Below the pieces are notes generated by a model. It searched no databases, was not told the origin of the DNA, and saw only the letters and a program-made list of their open reading frames with translations. From NCBI RefSeq assembly GCF_900188345.1, contig NZ_FZOD01000015.1:113248-177247 (forward strand): DNA of 64,000 nt, given 5' to 3'. Source of the DNA: Streptosporangium subroseum (lineage in GTDB: Bacteria; Actinomycetota; Actinomycetes; Streptosporangiales; Streptosporangiaceae). Within the stretch, counting starts at the first letter, position 1, and each line of letters begins with the position of its first letter. The translations under genes and the position numbers were made by a program. Positions 56,444 through 64,000 of this stretch are shown piece by piece.

Positions 56444-56453
56444 ATTCTAGAAT
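56444..56453. promoter_or_regulatory. ATTCTAGAAT palindrome before the tetR gene
   Basis: A perfect 10-bp palindrome with TTCTA/TAGAA arms lies 54 bases before the tetR start; AGAATTCT overlaps it at 56441-56448. Its arms resemble those of the palindromes at 53663 and 58329, but without the five-base gap, so membership in the same class is uncertain. Confidence 0.35.
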
Positions 56454-56506
56454 CATGCGTCTACTCTTAGGGCGACTGGGACAACAACCCATCCCGAGAG
56501 GATGCG

Positions 56507-57220
56507 ATGACACGCAAGCCCGGCGCCTGGGAGTGGAGCCGTACGGCACAGACCCGCAAGAGCATGCTCCAGGCCGCCCGAGAGGTCTTCACCGAGCACG
56601 GCTTCGCCGACGCGGGGGTGGCCGACGTCGTCGAACGCGCGGGCCTGAGCATCGGCAGTCTCTACCACCACTTCGGGGGCAAGACCGAGTTGTTCCTCGC
56701 GCTGTGGGAGAACCACCAGACCGAGTACGAGGAGAACGCGGCCGGGGCCGTGTCCAAGGCCCGCCAGTCGGGCGTCCAGGACCCTCTTGAGCTGTTCGTC
56801 GCCGGCGCCCGCGCCTTCCTTGAGGGTGCGTGGGAGCGCCGGGACCTCGCCCGGCTGTTCATGGACGGCGACGCGCCACCGGGGTTCGAGCTGATGCGCC
56901 GCACTCGGGGCCGCACGTGGGTCGGGCAGAACGCGATCCTGCTGGGAGCCGGGGTCTCCCCCCTCGACCGCCTGACCGTCGCCGTCCTGACGACGGTCAT
57001 CGGCGAGGCGGGCCGTGAGGTCGCCACCTCCGACAGCAGGGAAGACGCCGAGCAGATCACCGAGGCGGCGATCGAGCTCATCCGCCGCCTGGACCCGCTC
57101 CGCGACCTCCCTCACCCGCCCCGAGACCCACGGAACCAGCCCGGGAACGCCTCGGAACCCGCCCAGAGCCGACGAAACCAGGCCGGGAACGCCTCGGAGC
57201 CCGCCCCGAGCCAAGGGTGA
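56507..57220 (+). CDS. TetR-family regulator with a repetitive C-terminal tail
   Basis: The N-terminal helix-turn-helix is clear: LQAAREVFTEHGFADAGVAD and VVERAGLSIGSLYHHFGGKT. A helical ligand domain follows to about residue 200 (FVAGARAFLEGAWERRDLAR). The last ~35 residues are low-complexity, with a duplicated RNQ-GNASEPA unit. GAGAGGA lies seven bases before the ATG. It converges on an SDR gene whose promoter carries a TAGAA-type palindrome like that of the Tm-1-like operon, so this TetR is the best candidate to bind them; that is inferred, not shown. Confidence 0.88.
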   Translation: MTRKPGAWEWSRTAQTRKSMLQAAREVFTEHGFADAGVADVVERAGLSIGSLYHHFGGKTELFLALWENHQTEYEENAAGAVSKARQSGVQDPLELFVAGARAFLEGAWERRDLARLFMDGDAPPGFELMRRTRGRTWVGQNAILLGAGVSPLDRLTVAVLTTVIGEAGREVATSDSREDAEQITEAAIELIRRLDPLRDLPHPPRDPRNQPGNASEPAQSRRNQAGNASEPAPSQG

Positions 57221-57232
57221 CAGCGGCCACCG

Positions 57233-57332
57233 CGTCCTCCTTCTGAAACGCGGACCACGTCCTGCTTCTGAAACGCGGACCGCGTCATCCATCTGGAACG
57301 CGGACCAGGCCGTTCTTCTGTAACGCGGGCCG
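57233..57332. repeat. Four-copy 25-bp tandem repeat
   Basis: Four copies with an exact 25-base period lie at 57233, 57258, 57283 and 57308. The conserved core is TTCTGAAACGCGGACC; copies 1 and 2 differ at two positions, copies 3 and 4 are more diverged. It lies between the convergent tetR and SDR genes. Confidence 0.85.
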
Positions 57333-57391
57333 GACCGTTTCGATCTAGAGTCGTCGCAGCCGCAGTAGCCCTCAGCGGCCCCCAGCGGCCC

Positions 57392-58315
57392 TCAGGTGGC
57401 CTGCGACGGCCGCCTGCCGTTCTGCAGCGCGTTGGGCGCCGCCTTCCCGACCAGATCGGGGATCACCTGGCCGAGCTCGGCGGGATCCCAGCGGGATCCC
57501 TTGTCGACCTCCGGTCCCGCCTGCCAGCCCTCCGCCACACTGATCACACCGCCCCTGACGTTGAAGACCCTGCCGGTGATCTCCCTGGCCTCCTCGCTGG
57601 CCAGCCAGACGGCCAGCGGTGCCACGTTGTCGGCCTGGAAGGCGTTGAAGTCGGTGGAGACGGGCCGGGGCCTGCCGGACATCAGGTTCTCGGTCATCCG
57701 GGTGAGCGCGGTGGGGGCGAGCGCGTTGACGGTCACGCCGTACCTGGCCAACTCCTGGGAGGCGATGACGGTGAGCGAGGCGATGCCCGCCTTGGCCGCG
57801 CCGTAGTTGCCCTGCCCCGGATTGCCGTAGATGCCCGAGGAGGAGGTGGTGTTGATGATCCGCGCGTCGACGTCCGCCCCGCTCTTGAACCGCTCGCGCC
57901 AGTAGGCGGCGGCGTGCCGCATCGGGGCGAAGGTGCCGCGCAGATGGACCCGGATCACCGCGTCCCACTCGTCGATCGTCATGTTCACCAGCATCCGGTC
58001 ACGCAGGATGCCGGCGTTGTTGACCAGGACGTCCAGCTCGCCGTAGTGGTCGATCGCCGCCTGGACGAGCCGTCCGGCACCGTCGAAGTCGGAGACGTCC
58101 TCGCCATTGGCGATGGCCTCCCCGCCCATCGCCCGGATCTCGTCGACGACCTCTCCGGCGGGTCCCTCCGACGAGCCCGTGCCGTCCACCTTCGCGCCGA
58201 GGTCGTTGACGACGACCCTGGCGCCCTGCCGGGCGAACTCCAGGGCGTGGCCGCGCCCGATGCCCCGGGCCGCCCCGGTGACGATGACCACCCGCCCCGA
58301 CACGATGCCGCTCAT
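57392..58315 (-). CDS. Short-chain dehydrogenase, (3R)-hydroxyacyl-CoA dehydrogenase-like
   Basis: A complete SDR of 307 residues. NAD(P) motif VIVTGAARGIGRGHALEF, NNAG in DVLVNNAGILRDRMLVNM, catalytic Ser in NTTSSSGIYG and the YxxxK in GQGNYGAAKAGIA. The extra insertion VNDLGAKVDGTGSSEGPAGE is typical of the group related to the dehydrogenase part of multifunctional beta-oxidation proteins. ATG at 58315 has GGGAGG five bases before. The promoter contains a TTTAGAA-N5-TTCTAAA palindrome similar to the one before the Tm-1-like operon. Possible role: a beta-oxidation-like step on a side chain. Confidence 0.9.
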   Translation of the reverse strand: MSGIVSGRVVIVTGAARGIGRGHALEFARQGARVVVNDLGAKVDGTGSSEGPAGEVVDEIRAMGGEAIANGEDVSDFDGAGRLVQAAIDHYGELDVLVNNAGILRDRMLVNMTIDEWDAVIRVHLRGTFAPMRHAAAYWRERFKSGADVDARIINTTSSSGIYGNPGQGNYGAAKAGIASLTVIASQELARYGVTVNALAPTALTRMTENLMSGRPRPVSTDFNAFQADNVAPLAVWLASEEAREITGRVFNVRGGVISVAEGWQAGPEVDKGSRWDPAELGQVIPDLVGKAAPNALQNGRRPSQAT

Positions 58316-58328
58316 GCGACCTCCCAAT

Positions 58329-58347
58329 TTTAGAATAAAGTTCTAAA
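58329..58347. promoter_or_regulatory. TTTAGAA-N5-TTCTAAA palindrome before the SDR gene
   Basis: A 19-bp palindrome with 7-bp arms lies 14 bases upstream of the SDR start. Same type as the palindrome at 53663-53677. Confidence 0.65.
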
Positions 58348-58540
58348 TAGGAGCGTGTCGAAGATCCAGGCCGATGTCAACGCCCCTCTCCGGGAGCACC
58401 ACCACGTGCGAGCCTGAGAACGTCAGTGAGCAGCGACCGAATTGTCAGTGGCTGCGGCGGGAGATGCCAGTCGGCCGCGACACGAAAGCGTCAGGGGGTC
58501 CCGGTCATGTTTCACGTCGGACGGCCCCACGGGCTACCCG

Positions 58541-58714
58541 GCGGATCGCCACAGGGCCTCCGCCGACGTCGAGGTCACCGCGCAGGTGTTCTTCCGGCTC
58601 GTCAGCGCCGCGGACGAGGATGCTCAGCTCAGCGATCTCGCGGCTCTGGTGAAAATCGCGGGACGCATGGCCAAATGCAACATGCCCGCCCAAGGCGGAT
58701 TGTTCGACGTTTAG
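58541..58714 (+). pseudogene. C-terminal fragment of a DnaQ-like 3'-5' exonuclease
   Basis: The frame reads DRHRASADVEVTAQVFFRLV, which fits the exonuclease III motif (H-x-A-x-x-D...TA) with its His and Asp, then about 35 residues with GRMAKCNMPAQGGLFDV at the end and a normal stop. The N-terminal two thirds of such a domain (Exo I and II motifs) are not found upstream. The family call rests on one motif and is moderate. Confidence 0.5.
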
Positions 58715-58761
58715 CCTCCCGGCGGGAGAGGGCATAGGCAAAACCAGTCTGAGATAGGACG

Positions 58762-59406
58762 GTGCTCATTTTGATGATCAAGGAACAGCCGAACCGCGAC
58801 GAGGTCCCGTTCTGGTTCGATCCGCTGTGCCCCTGGGCGTGGATCACCTCGCGCTGGCTCCTGGAGGTCGAGCAGGTTCGGCCGGTGCGCGCCGACTGGC
58901 GGATCATGTCGCTGGCTTACCTGAACCTCGTCCAGCACGAGGGCAAGGGGCTCAGCGAGGACTACCTGGACCGGATGACGAAGGCATGGGGTCCGGTGCG
59001 GGTCTGCGCGGCAGCCGCTGAGCACGGTGGCCGCGACGTCCTCGGACCGCTGTACACCGCCATCGGCACCCGGCTTCACAACCAAGGACGTCGCGACGAT
59101 CCCACCGTTATCACCGAAGCTCTCGCCGAGGCGGGCCTGCCCGATTCGCTGGCCGCAGCCGCCACAAGCACGGAGTTCGATCAGCTCATCAGGGACTCAC
59201 ACGACGAGGCGTTCAACGAGGTCGGCCTCGATGTCGGAACGCCCGTTCTCCGTATCGGCGGCACGGCCCTGTTCGGCCCCGTGATCACGCCGGCCCCCCG
59301 CGGTGAAGCCGCCGGACGACTCTGGGACGGCCTGGTCATGGTCGCCGGGACGGAAGGCTTCTTCGAGCTCAAGCGGAGCCGGAACAGCAAACCGTCCTTT
59401 GACTGA
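58762..59406 (+). CDS. DsbA-family protein (mycothiol-dependent reductase-like)
   Basis: A 214-residue soluble thioredoxin-fold protein. The active-site segment is FWFDPLCPWAWITSRWLLEV: a CPWA motif, so only the first Cys of the usual CxxC is present, as in many proteins related to mycothiol-dependent Rv2466c. The middle is helical (TRLHNQGRRDDPTVITEALA) and the cis-Pro-like segment is VGTPVLRIGGTALFGPVIT. It is cytosolic. GTG at 58762 has an AGGA nearby; ATG at 58774 is an alternative. It likely reduces or transfers thiols to small electrophiles with mycothiol, which is inferred from relatives. Confidence 0.85.
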   Translation: MLILMIKEQPNRDEVPFWFDPLCPWAWITSRWLLEVEQVRPVRADWRIMSLAYLNLVQHEGKGLSEDYLDRMTKAWGPVRVCAAAAEHGGRDVLGPLYTAIGTRLHNQGRRDDPTVITEALAEAGLPDSLAAAATSTEFDQLIRDSHDEAFNEVGLDVGTPVLRIGGTALFGPVITPAPRGEAAGRLWDGLVMVAGTEGFFELKRSRNSKPSFD

Positions 59407-59768
59407 ATGAGTGAACACCACAACTCGACCGACGTCGGCTGAGGCTACGACCGTCGAGGCTCCAAGAAGTTCGCGAGGCCTCACAATGTGCCGCCGGGCT
59501 GGTCCAGCGTGATCAACAGAATCCCCGAGCAGACGCAGGCGGCCCGGCCCACAGCTCCGCAGCGCACCGGCCGCGCCGAGGTGAGTGCGGCGCCGCCGCC
59601 GGCGGCGAAGGAGGCATCGGGCCTACGTGCGACATGGTCGCAGGCCCTTCCGTATCGCGGCGACGCCTCACCGTTGGCCGGAAGCCTGCAAGCGGTTCTT
59701 GCGTGCCACGTAGTAGACGTTCATGACGTCGCCGTCGAGCTGATCACCCGCGTCAACAACCCTTCGGG
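59407..59768. other. Intergenic region between the DsbA-like gene and a tetR gene
   Basis: No supported gene. On the minus strand at about 59670-59766 a short frame reads GDVMNVYYVARKNRLQASGQ before a stop, possibly the end of a lost gene. Confidence 0.35.
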
Positions 59769-60347
59769 TCAAAACACGCCCTGACCGCCCGCGGTCACGG
59801 CCTTGAGTTCGTCCAGTGATTCCCGCATCAACCGCGACATCTCGCACTCCCCGTCCGCCGCGAGCCAGCGCTCGAAGCCGACTTTGAAGACGGCGACCCC
59901 CGCCTCGGCGGCCAGGCTCGCGGCCGGCTCCGTGACGCCGTGTCGGCGCAGGGCGTCGGCAAGCGTGGCCGAGATTGAGGCGAGCTTGAGCAGGTCGCGC
60001 TCCTGGAGCTCGGGGTTCGCCATGATCACAGCCTGTCGAGCACGCACGCAGTCGCGTTGGCCGGTGAGCATCCCGGAGATCGCATCAAGACCCACCGCCA
60101 GCGCGTCGATCGGCGCCACGGACTTCAGAGCGTCGGAGACCGACCGCACGAACAGCTCCTGAAACTCGCCGGAGGTGGCGAACAGCACCTCGCGCTTGTC
60201 GGCGTAGTGGTTGAAGAAGGTCCGTTCTGTGAGCCCGGCGCGTTTGGCGATCTCCGTCACGGTGGTCTGCTCGTATCCGCGCTCGCTGTAGAGCTCCAGC
60301 GCCGCCGTTGCCAGGCGCCCGCGCGCGTTCGGCTCCCATCTACCCAT
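59769..60347 (-). CDS. TetR-family repressor, divergent from an NAD-dependent epimerase
   Basis: The helix-turn-helix is ALELYSERGYEQTTVTEIAK with RAGLTERTFFNHYADKREVL. The C-terminal ~125 residues form the ligand domain. It starts 84 bases from a divergent NAD-epimerase-like gene; two nearly identical operator copies lie between them. The repressor most likely controls that gene and itself, a very common pair in actinomycetes where the epimerase-like oxidoreductase detoxifies or modifies the inducer. Length 192 is normal. Confidence 0.92.
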   Translation of the reverse strand: MGRWEPNARGRLATAALELYSERGYEQTTVTEIAKRAGLTERTFFNHYADKREVLFATSGEFQELFVRSVSDALKSVAPIDALAVGLDAISGMLTGQRDCVRARQAVIMANPELQERDLLKLASISATLADALRRHGVTEPAASLAAEAGVAVFKVGFERWLAADGECEMSRLMRESLDELKAVTAGGQGVF

Positions 60348-60362
60348 GGGTAGATCCTACGT

Positions 60363-60413
60363 GATTACAGCGACTGAAATCACCTGTTAGAGTCGATTGC
60401 AGTAACTGAAATC
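60363..60413. promoter_or_regulatory. Doubled GATTnCAG-N3-CTGnAATC operator
   Basis: Two copies: GATTACAGCGACTGAAATC at 60363-60381 and GATTGCAGTAACTGAAATC at 60395-60413, centres 32 bases apart (about three turns). Both have inverted GATTnCAG / CTGnAATC arms. They occupy the divergent promoter of the tetR and epimerase genes. Confidence 0.75.
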
Positions 60414-60430
60414 AAGTGTTGGGGTTTCTC

Positions 60431-61390
60431 ATGCGTATCTTTGTGACCGGCGCGACCGGCTTCATCGGCTCCGCCCTCGTTCCCGAGCTCATCGAGGCGG
60501 GGCACCAGGTCGTCGGGCTCGCCCGCTCCGACGCCTCCGCCGCCGCGCTCACCGCCGCCGGCGCAGAGGCCGTCCTCGGCACCATCGACGACCTTGAGGT
60601 CCTGCGGGACACGGCCGCCGCGTCGGACGGAGTGATCCACCTCGCCTTCAAGGGCGACGTCGCGTTCTCCGGCGATTACCGGGGCGCCGCCGAGGCCGAC
60701 CGCCGCGCCGTCGACGCCTTCGGCGATGCGCTCGCCGGCACCGACCGCCCCTTCGTCCTCGCCTCCGGCTTCATCGGTCTCCCGTCCGGGCGCGTGGTGA
60801 CCGAGACGGACGTGCCCATGATCGACGACTCGCCCTTTCTGATCCGAACGGCCACCGCCCAGGCCGCGCTCACCTTCGCCTCCCGCGGCGTCCGCTCATC
60901 GGTGGTGCGGGTCTCTCCGACCGTCCACGGCGAGGGGGACTACGCCTGGGTGCCGGGCCTGATCGCCGCCGCCCGTACCAAGGGCGTCTCCGGCTACACC
61001 GGCGACGGCGCCAATCACTGGCCGGCAGTCCACCGCCTCGATATCGCGCGACTGTTCCGCCTGGCCGTCGAGAAGGCACCCGCCGCATCGGTGCTGCACG
61101 GCGCCGCCGAAGAGGGCGTCGCGATCCGCGACATCGCCGAGGTGATCGGCCGCCACCTCGACGTGCCGGTGACCTCCGTGGCCCCCGAGGCCGCGGCTGA
61201 GCACTTCACCTGGCTGAGCTCCTTCATCGGCCTCGACGTCCTGGTGTCGAACGCCCTGACCCGCGAGCTGCTCGACTGGCAGCCGACCCACCCCGGCCTC
61301 CTCGAAGACCTCGACAAGGGCCACTACTTCCACACCAACTCGACGGTCAACGAAGCGGATCGGCTCATCGCGCCCCTCACCGACCGCTGA
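60431..61390 (+). CDS. NAD(P)-dependent epimerase/dehydratase-like extended SDR
   Basis: A 319-residue extended SDR. NAD(P) motif RIFVTGATGFIGSALVPELI, DGVIHLAFKGDVAF, SGFIGLPSGRVV, and a TARAEA-like place where RTATAQAALTF stands; SPTVHGEGDYAWVPGL and VHRLDIARLFRLAVE are later family segments. The canonical YxxxK is not present, as in several members of this subgroup. The ATG at 60431 has only a weak ribosome site; 60416 is an in-frame alternative. It is divergent from the TetR and under the doubled operator. Probably reduces small carbonyl or quinone compounds; substrate unknown. Confidence 0.88.
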   Translation: MRIFVTGATGFIGSALVPELIEAGHQVVGLARSDASAAALTAAGAEAVLGTIDDLEVLRDTAAASDGVIHLAFKGDVAFSGDYRGAAEADRRAVDAFGDALAGTDRPFVLASGFIGLPSGRVVTETDVPMIDDSPFLIRTATAQAALTFASRGVRSSVVRVSPTVHGEGDYAWVPGLIAAARTKGVSGYTGDGANHWPAVHRLDIARLFRLAVEKAPAASVLHGAAEEGVAIRDIAEVIGRHLDVPVTSVAPEAAAEHFTWLSSFIGLDVLVSNALTRELLDWQPTHPGLLEDLDKGHYFHTNSTVNEADRLIAPLTDR

Positions 61391-61504
61391 TCCGCTCGGC
61401 TGTGCGGAGGCGCCCGCTGGATCGGCCGGACATCCTCGTCGAGCGGGTCTGAGCGGGTCACCGACACGATCACCTGCTCAGGTGACCCGCTCAACGCCGG
61501 TTTC

Positions 61505-62932
61505 CTAGGGGCGCACCTCGATCATCTCGATGCCGAGCAGGTCGGCCACGGCGCGTAGTTCGGCGGCGCGGTGGCCGGTGCCCAGGGCCCAGTGGTGGGA
61601 GATGCCGGTCGCGCTCCAGGCGTCGGTCCAATCGCCGGGGTCGCAGCCGAAGTCCACTCGCGAGGTGGTGTTGCCGATCCGCAGATGCGGGCCGTCCACC
61701 GTGGCCCCCTCGGAGACGACAAAGGCGAACTTCCCGTCCTGCTTCTGCAACAGTCCGAGGGCGGTCACCGGGCCGTGTGTGACGTCGAACTCGACCGACA
61801 CGCCCCAGCCGCGCTTGCCGTGGTAGACGCCCAGCCCGCGGAGCAGCGGCCGCTGCGAGCTGATCGCGAGGTGGGCGGGCCCGTCGTGGCCCATCTCGAC
61901 GTGCCCCCGCAGGAAGTCCAGGGCCTGGAACTCGGTGAAGGAGCCTCCGGCGCCGAGCCGGTCCATGATGAGCATGGCCAGGGAGGTGCGCAGTTCGTAC
62001 TCTCCCGCCGCGGGTATCCCCCTGGCGGTCAGCAGGGACGCGCCGAGGATCATGCCGGCGCCGAGCCGCTCGTGGATCTCACCGTCGAGGCCCCGGTGGT
62101 AGTAGGCCAGGCTGTCGAGAGCGAAGTCGTCGACGAGCCGGTCCAGGCCGACCGAGACGCGGGCGGCCCAGGAGAAGTCGTCGTCGTTGACCGTGTCGGC
62201 CAGCTCGAAGACGTCGCGTGCGAGGTCGGTGCGCTCCTTGACCTCGGCGTCGGTCACCTTCTCCACCCGTACGCGGAGGTCGTCGAACTCCAGCACCTCG
62301 ACGTGGCCGCCGAGATTGACCGGGATGAGGGTCAGGTCGGTGGCCACGTCCAGCATGCCGGGGTAGAGGTGGCCCATCAGTCCGTGCCGCCCCCGCTGGA
62401 GGGTGGCTCGCACCCCGGCCGCCTTGACCCAGCGCCCGATCTTGGCCCAGGCCCGCTCGTCCTCCAGGTAGCCCGACACCGACCGGAAGGGGATGCCGGC
62501 CCTGATGAAGGTGTTGGCCATCTCCGGCAGCGGGCAGGCGCCGCAGTAGGCCAGCCACTGGCCGGTGTCGAAGGTCTCGTGGTCCATCGACTCGGTCGGC
62601 TGCAGGTTGATCAGCAGCACCGGCGCGCCGCTGCGCTGCGCGACGGGGAGCAGCATGGTCGCGGTCATGTACGTCGTCAGGAAGCCGACGATGATGTCGC
62701 AGCCGGCCGCGCGGAGCTTCTCCGCCGCCACGGCGCCCTCCTGGGCGTCGGAGATGAAACCGACGTCGACGACGTCGCAACCGAGCTCGCGCATCCGCTC
62801 CGACACCCGCTCGGAGGAGCGCTGGAGCTGCGGCAGCAGATCCGGGAACTGCGGCCAGTAGGCTCCGAGGCCTCCCGCGACCAGCCCCACCTTGGTCCGG
62901 GGGGCGTCGATCCGGTTAAGGGCGGTGGTCAT
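61505..62932 (-). CDS. L-arabinose/L-fucose isomerase-like protein
   Basis: A 475-residue protein of the arabinose/fucose isomerase-like family. Segments: KVGLVAGGLGAYWPQFPDLL, CDIIVGFLTTYMTATMLLPV, NLQPTESMDHETFDTGQWLA, GAGGSFTEFQALDFLRGHVE and the C-terminal GISHHWALGTGHRAAELRA. His and Glu/Asp residues there could bind the metal of a sugar isomerase. It follows an L-rhamnose isomerase gene on the same strand after 124 bases, so it probably acts on a related deoxy sugar or its product. The exact activity cannot be named. Confidence 0.85.
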   Translation of the reverse strand: MTTALNRIDAPRTKVGLVAGGLGAYWPQFPDLLPQLQRSSERVSERMRELGCDVVDVGFISDAQEGAVAAEKLRAAGCDIIVGFLTTYMTATMLLPVAQRSGAPVLLINLQPTESMDHETFDTGQWLAYCGACPLPEMANTFIRAGIPFRSVSGYLEDERAWAKIGRWVKAAGVRATLQRGRHGLMGHLYPGMLDVATDLTLIPVNLGGHVEVLEFDDLRVRVEKVTDAEVKERTDLARDVFELADTVNDDDFSWAARVSVGLDRLVDDFALDSLAYYHRGLDGEIHERLGAGMILGASLLTARGIPAAGEYELRTSLAMLIMDRLGAGGSFTEFQALDFLRGHVEMGHDGPAHLAISSQRPLLRGLGVYHGKRGWGVSVEFDVTHGPVTALGLLQKQDGKFAFVVSEGATVDGPHLRIGNTTSRVDFGCDPGDWTDAWSATGISHHWALGTGHRAAELRAVADLLGIEMIEVRP

Positions 62933-62943
62933 CTGCTGTCCTC

Positions 62944-63048
62944 TCTCGTCCCTGCGGGCCTCGTCTCCGCAGGTCCCGTCTCCATGGGTCCCATCTCTGC
63001 GGGCCTCGCCTCTACGAACTTCGTCTCTACGTGCTTCGCCTCTGCGGG
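62944..63048. repeat. Seven-copy 15-bp degenerate tandem repeat
   Basis: Seven units of 15 bases run from 62944 to 63048 with a core close to CCTCGTCTCTGCGGG. They fill nearly all the space between the rhamnose isomerase stop and the next gene in the operon. Confidence 0.8.
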
Positions 63049-63056
63049 CCTACTCA

Positions 63057-64000
63057 TCAGGCGCCCCAGCCGGCGGGGGCGCCGCCGACCCGCTCATCAC
63101 GAACCCGCTCGAAATACCCCGACCGCCCATACGCCGCCATCGGATCGGGATCCAACCCCATCTCACCGCGCACCTGCCCCAGCAACGGCCGCACATCGGT
63201 GTTATACGCATCCATCACCACCGCATTGGCCCCCAGCACATCCCCCGCCGCCTGCGCCACCGCCAACGCACCCCGATCCACCAGCAACGCCTTCGCCGTG
63301 GCCTCCTGCACATTCATCACCGACCGAATCTGCCCCGCGATCTTCGGCTCGATGTTGTGACACTGATCCAACATGAACGCCACATTCGCGTCCGCCTCCA
63401 ACCCACCCCCACCGATCACCTCGAACATGATCCGAAACAACTGAAACGGATCCGCGGCCCCCACCATCAGATCGTCATCGGCATAAAACCGCGAGTTGAA
63501 GTCAAACCCCCCCAGCTTGCCCTCCCGCAGCAAAAACGCCACGATGAACTCGATATTCACCCCCGGCGCATGATGCCCGGTATCCACCACCACCTGCGCC
63601 CGCTCCCCCAACCGCAGGCAATGCGCATACGCCGTCCCCCAGTCCGGCACATCACTGACATAAAACGCCGGCTCAAACAACTTGTACTCCAGCAAAAACC
63701 GCTGATGCTCCCCCAGCCGGGCATACACCCGCTCCAGCGCCGTCGCCAGCCGATCCTGCCGGGAGCGGATGTCGTCTTGCCCCGGATAGTTGGTGCCATC
63801 GGAAAACCACAGCTTCAACGTTGATGAGCCGGTGGCGTCCATGATGTCCACGCACTCCAGCAGATGATCGATCGCCCGGGCCCGCACCCGCGGATCCGGG
63901 TTGGTCACGCTGCCCAGCATGTAGGCGTCGTCTTGGAACACGTTGGAGTTGATCGCCCCGATTCCCACCCCCAGCTCCGCCGCCCGCGCCGCCAGCGCGG
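63057..64000 (-). CDS. rhaI: L-rhamnose isomerase, start beyond the window
   Basis: The frame is open to the window end; the residues before the first internal start (ALAARAAELGVGIGAI) belong to the protein, so about the first quarter lies outside. The remaining ~314 residues match the TIM-barrel L-rhamnose isomerase of the Pseudomonas stutzeri type: GIGAINSNVFQDDAYMLGSV, LKLWFSDGTNYPGQDDIRSR, VVVDTGHHAPGVNIEFIVAF (metal His), GGFDFNSRFYADDDLMVGA. It converts L-rhamnose to L-rhamnulose. The family call is firm; the symbol follows the usual name of this isomerase type. Confidence 0.9.
   Translation of the reverse strand, partial: ALAARAAELGVGIGAINSNVFQDDAYMLGSVTNPDPRVRARAIDHLLECVDIMDATGSSTLKLWFSDGTNYPGQDDIRSRQDRLATALERVYARLGEHQRFLLEYKLFEPAFYVSDVPDWGTAYAHCLRLGERAQVVVDTGHHAPGVNIEFIVAFLLREGKLGGFDFNSRFYADDDLMVGAADPFQLFRIMFEVIGGGGLEADANVAFMLDQCHNIEPKIAGQIRSVMNVQEATAKALLVDRGALAVAQAAGDVLGANAVVMDAYNTDVRPLLGQVRGEMGLDPDPMAAYGRSGYFERVRDERVGGAPAGWGA

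Overview
The window is high-GC DNA with frequent GTG and TTG start codons and the gene families of a filamentous actinomycete: AfsR/SARP-type regulators with NB-ARC and TPR domains, a secreted cellulose/chitin-type LPMO with a CBM2, many TetR and LacI regulators, and secreted proteases. A Streptosporangiaceae-like genome (Streptosporangium, Nonomuraea or Microbispora type) is the best guess, but this is inferred from gene content, not from a marker gene. No rRNA, tRNA, CRISPR array, phage or complete mobile element was found. It reads as accessory chromosomal DNA (transport, regulation, secreted enzymes, catabolism) with several gene remnants.

Layout. 1-4.3 kb: the end of a BrkB/YihY membrane protein, a TetR-like/TPR fusion regulator and an unrecognised protein. 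4.3-10.8 kb: a sugar-uptake locus made of a GH5 glycosidase, a solute-binding lipoprotein, two permeases and a divergent LacI repressor; an 11-bp core is shared by the lacI and ABC promoters. 10.9-24.4 kb: two large AfsR-like regulators, a small secreted protein, a TetR/DUF2867 pair with an unusual repeated operator, an MFS/TetR pair, the LPMO and a peptidoglycan amidase. 24.4-29.6 kb: a decayed TnpB remnant, a DUF4188 protein, a 2TM protein, an alpha/beta hydrolase, an MFS exporter and a cyclic-nucleotide-domain/thioredoxin-reductase-like fusion. 29.8-36.2 kb: an S15 peptidase, a CopC/cupredoxin/membrane-protein operon and an S1 protease. 36.4-47.1 kb: a LuxR-type ATPase regulator, a large subtilase with propeller-like repeats, a TrmB/LuxR regulator and a prolyl oligopeptidase. 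47.3-48 kb: a deletion scar that has removed the start regions of a divergent marR/MFS pair.

49.3-58.3 kb is the most interesting region. A four-gene operon encodes a Tm-1-like/UPF0261 protein, a TIM-barrel 'PEP hydrolase' family protein, a cupin and a carotenoid-oxygenase family dioxygenase; a VOC protein is divergent. The first two proteins correspond to the two halves of the tomato virus-resistance protein Tm-1. Palindromes of the TAGAA-N5-TTCTA type lie in the shared promoter of this operon and in front of an SDR gene at 58.3 kb, and a related site precedes a tetR at 56.5 kb, so one regulator may join them into a catabolic regulon. The region also holds an SDR gene that has lost its catalytic segment and several short tandem repeats between genes.

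58.5-64 kb: an exonuclease fragment, a DsbA-like protein, a TetR/NAD-epimerase divergent pair with a doubled operator, and a sugar-isomerase operon (L-rhamnose isomerase, cut by the window end, followed by an arabinose/fucose-isomerase-like protein).
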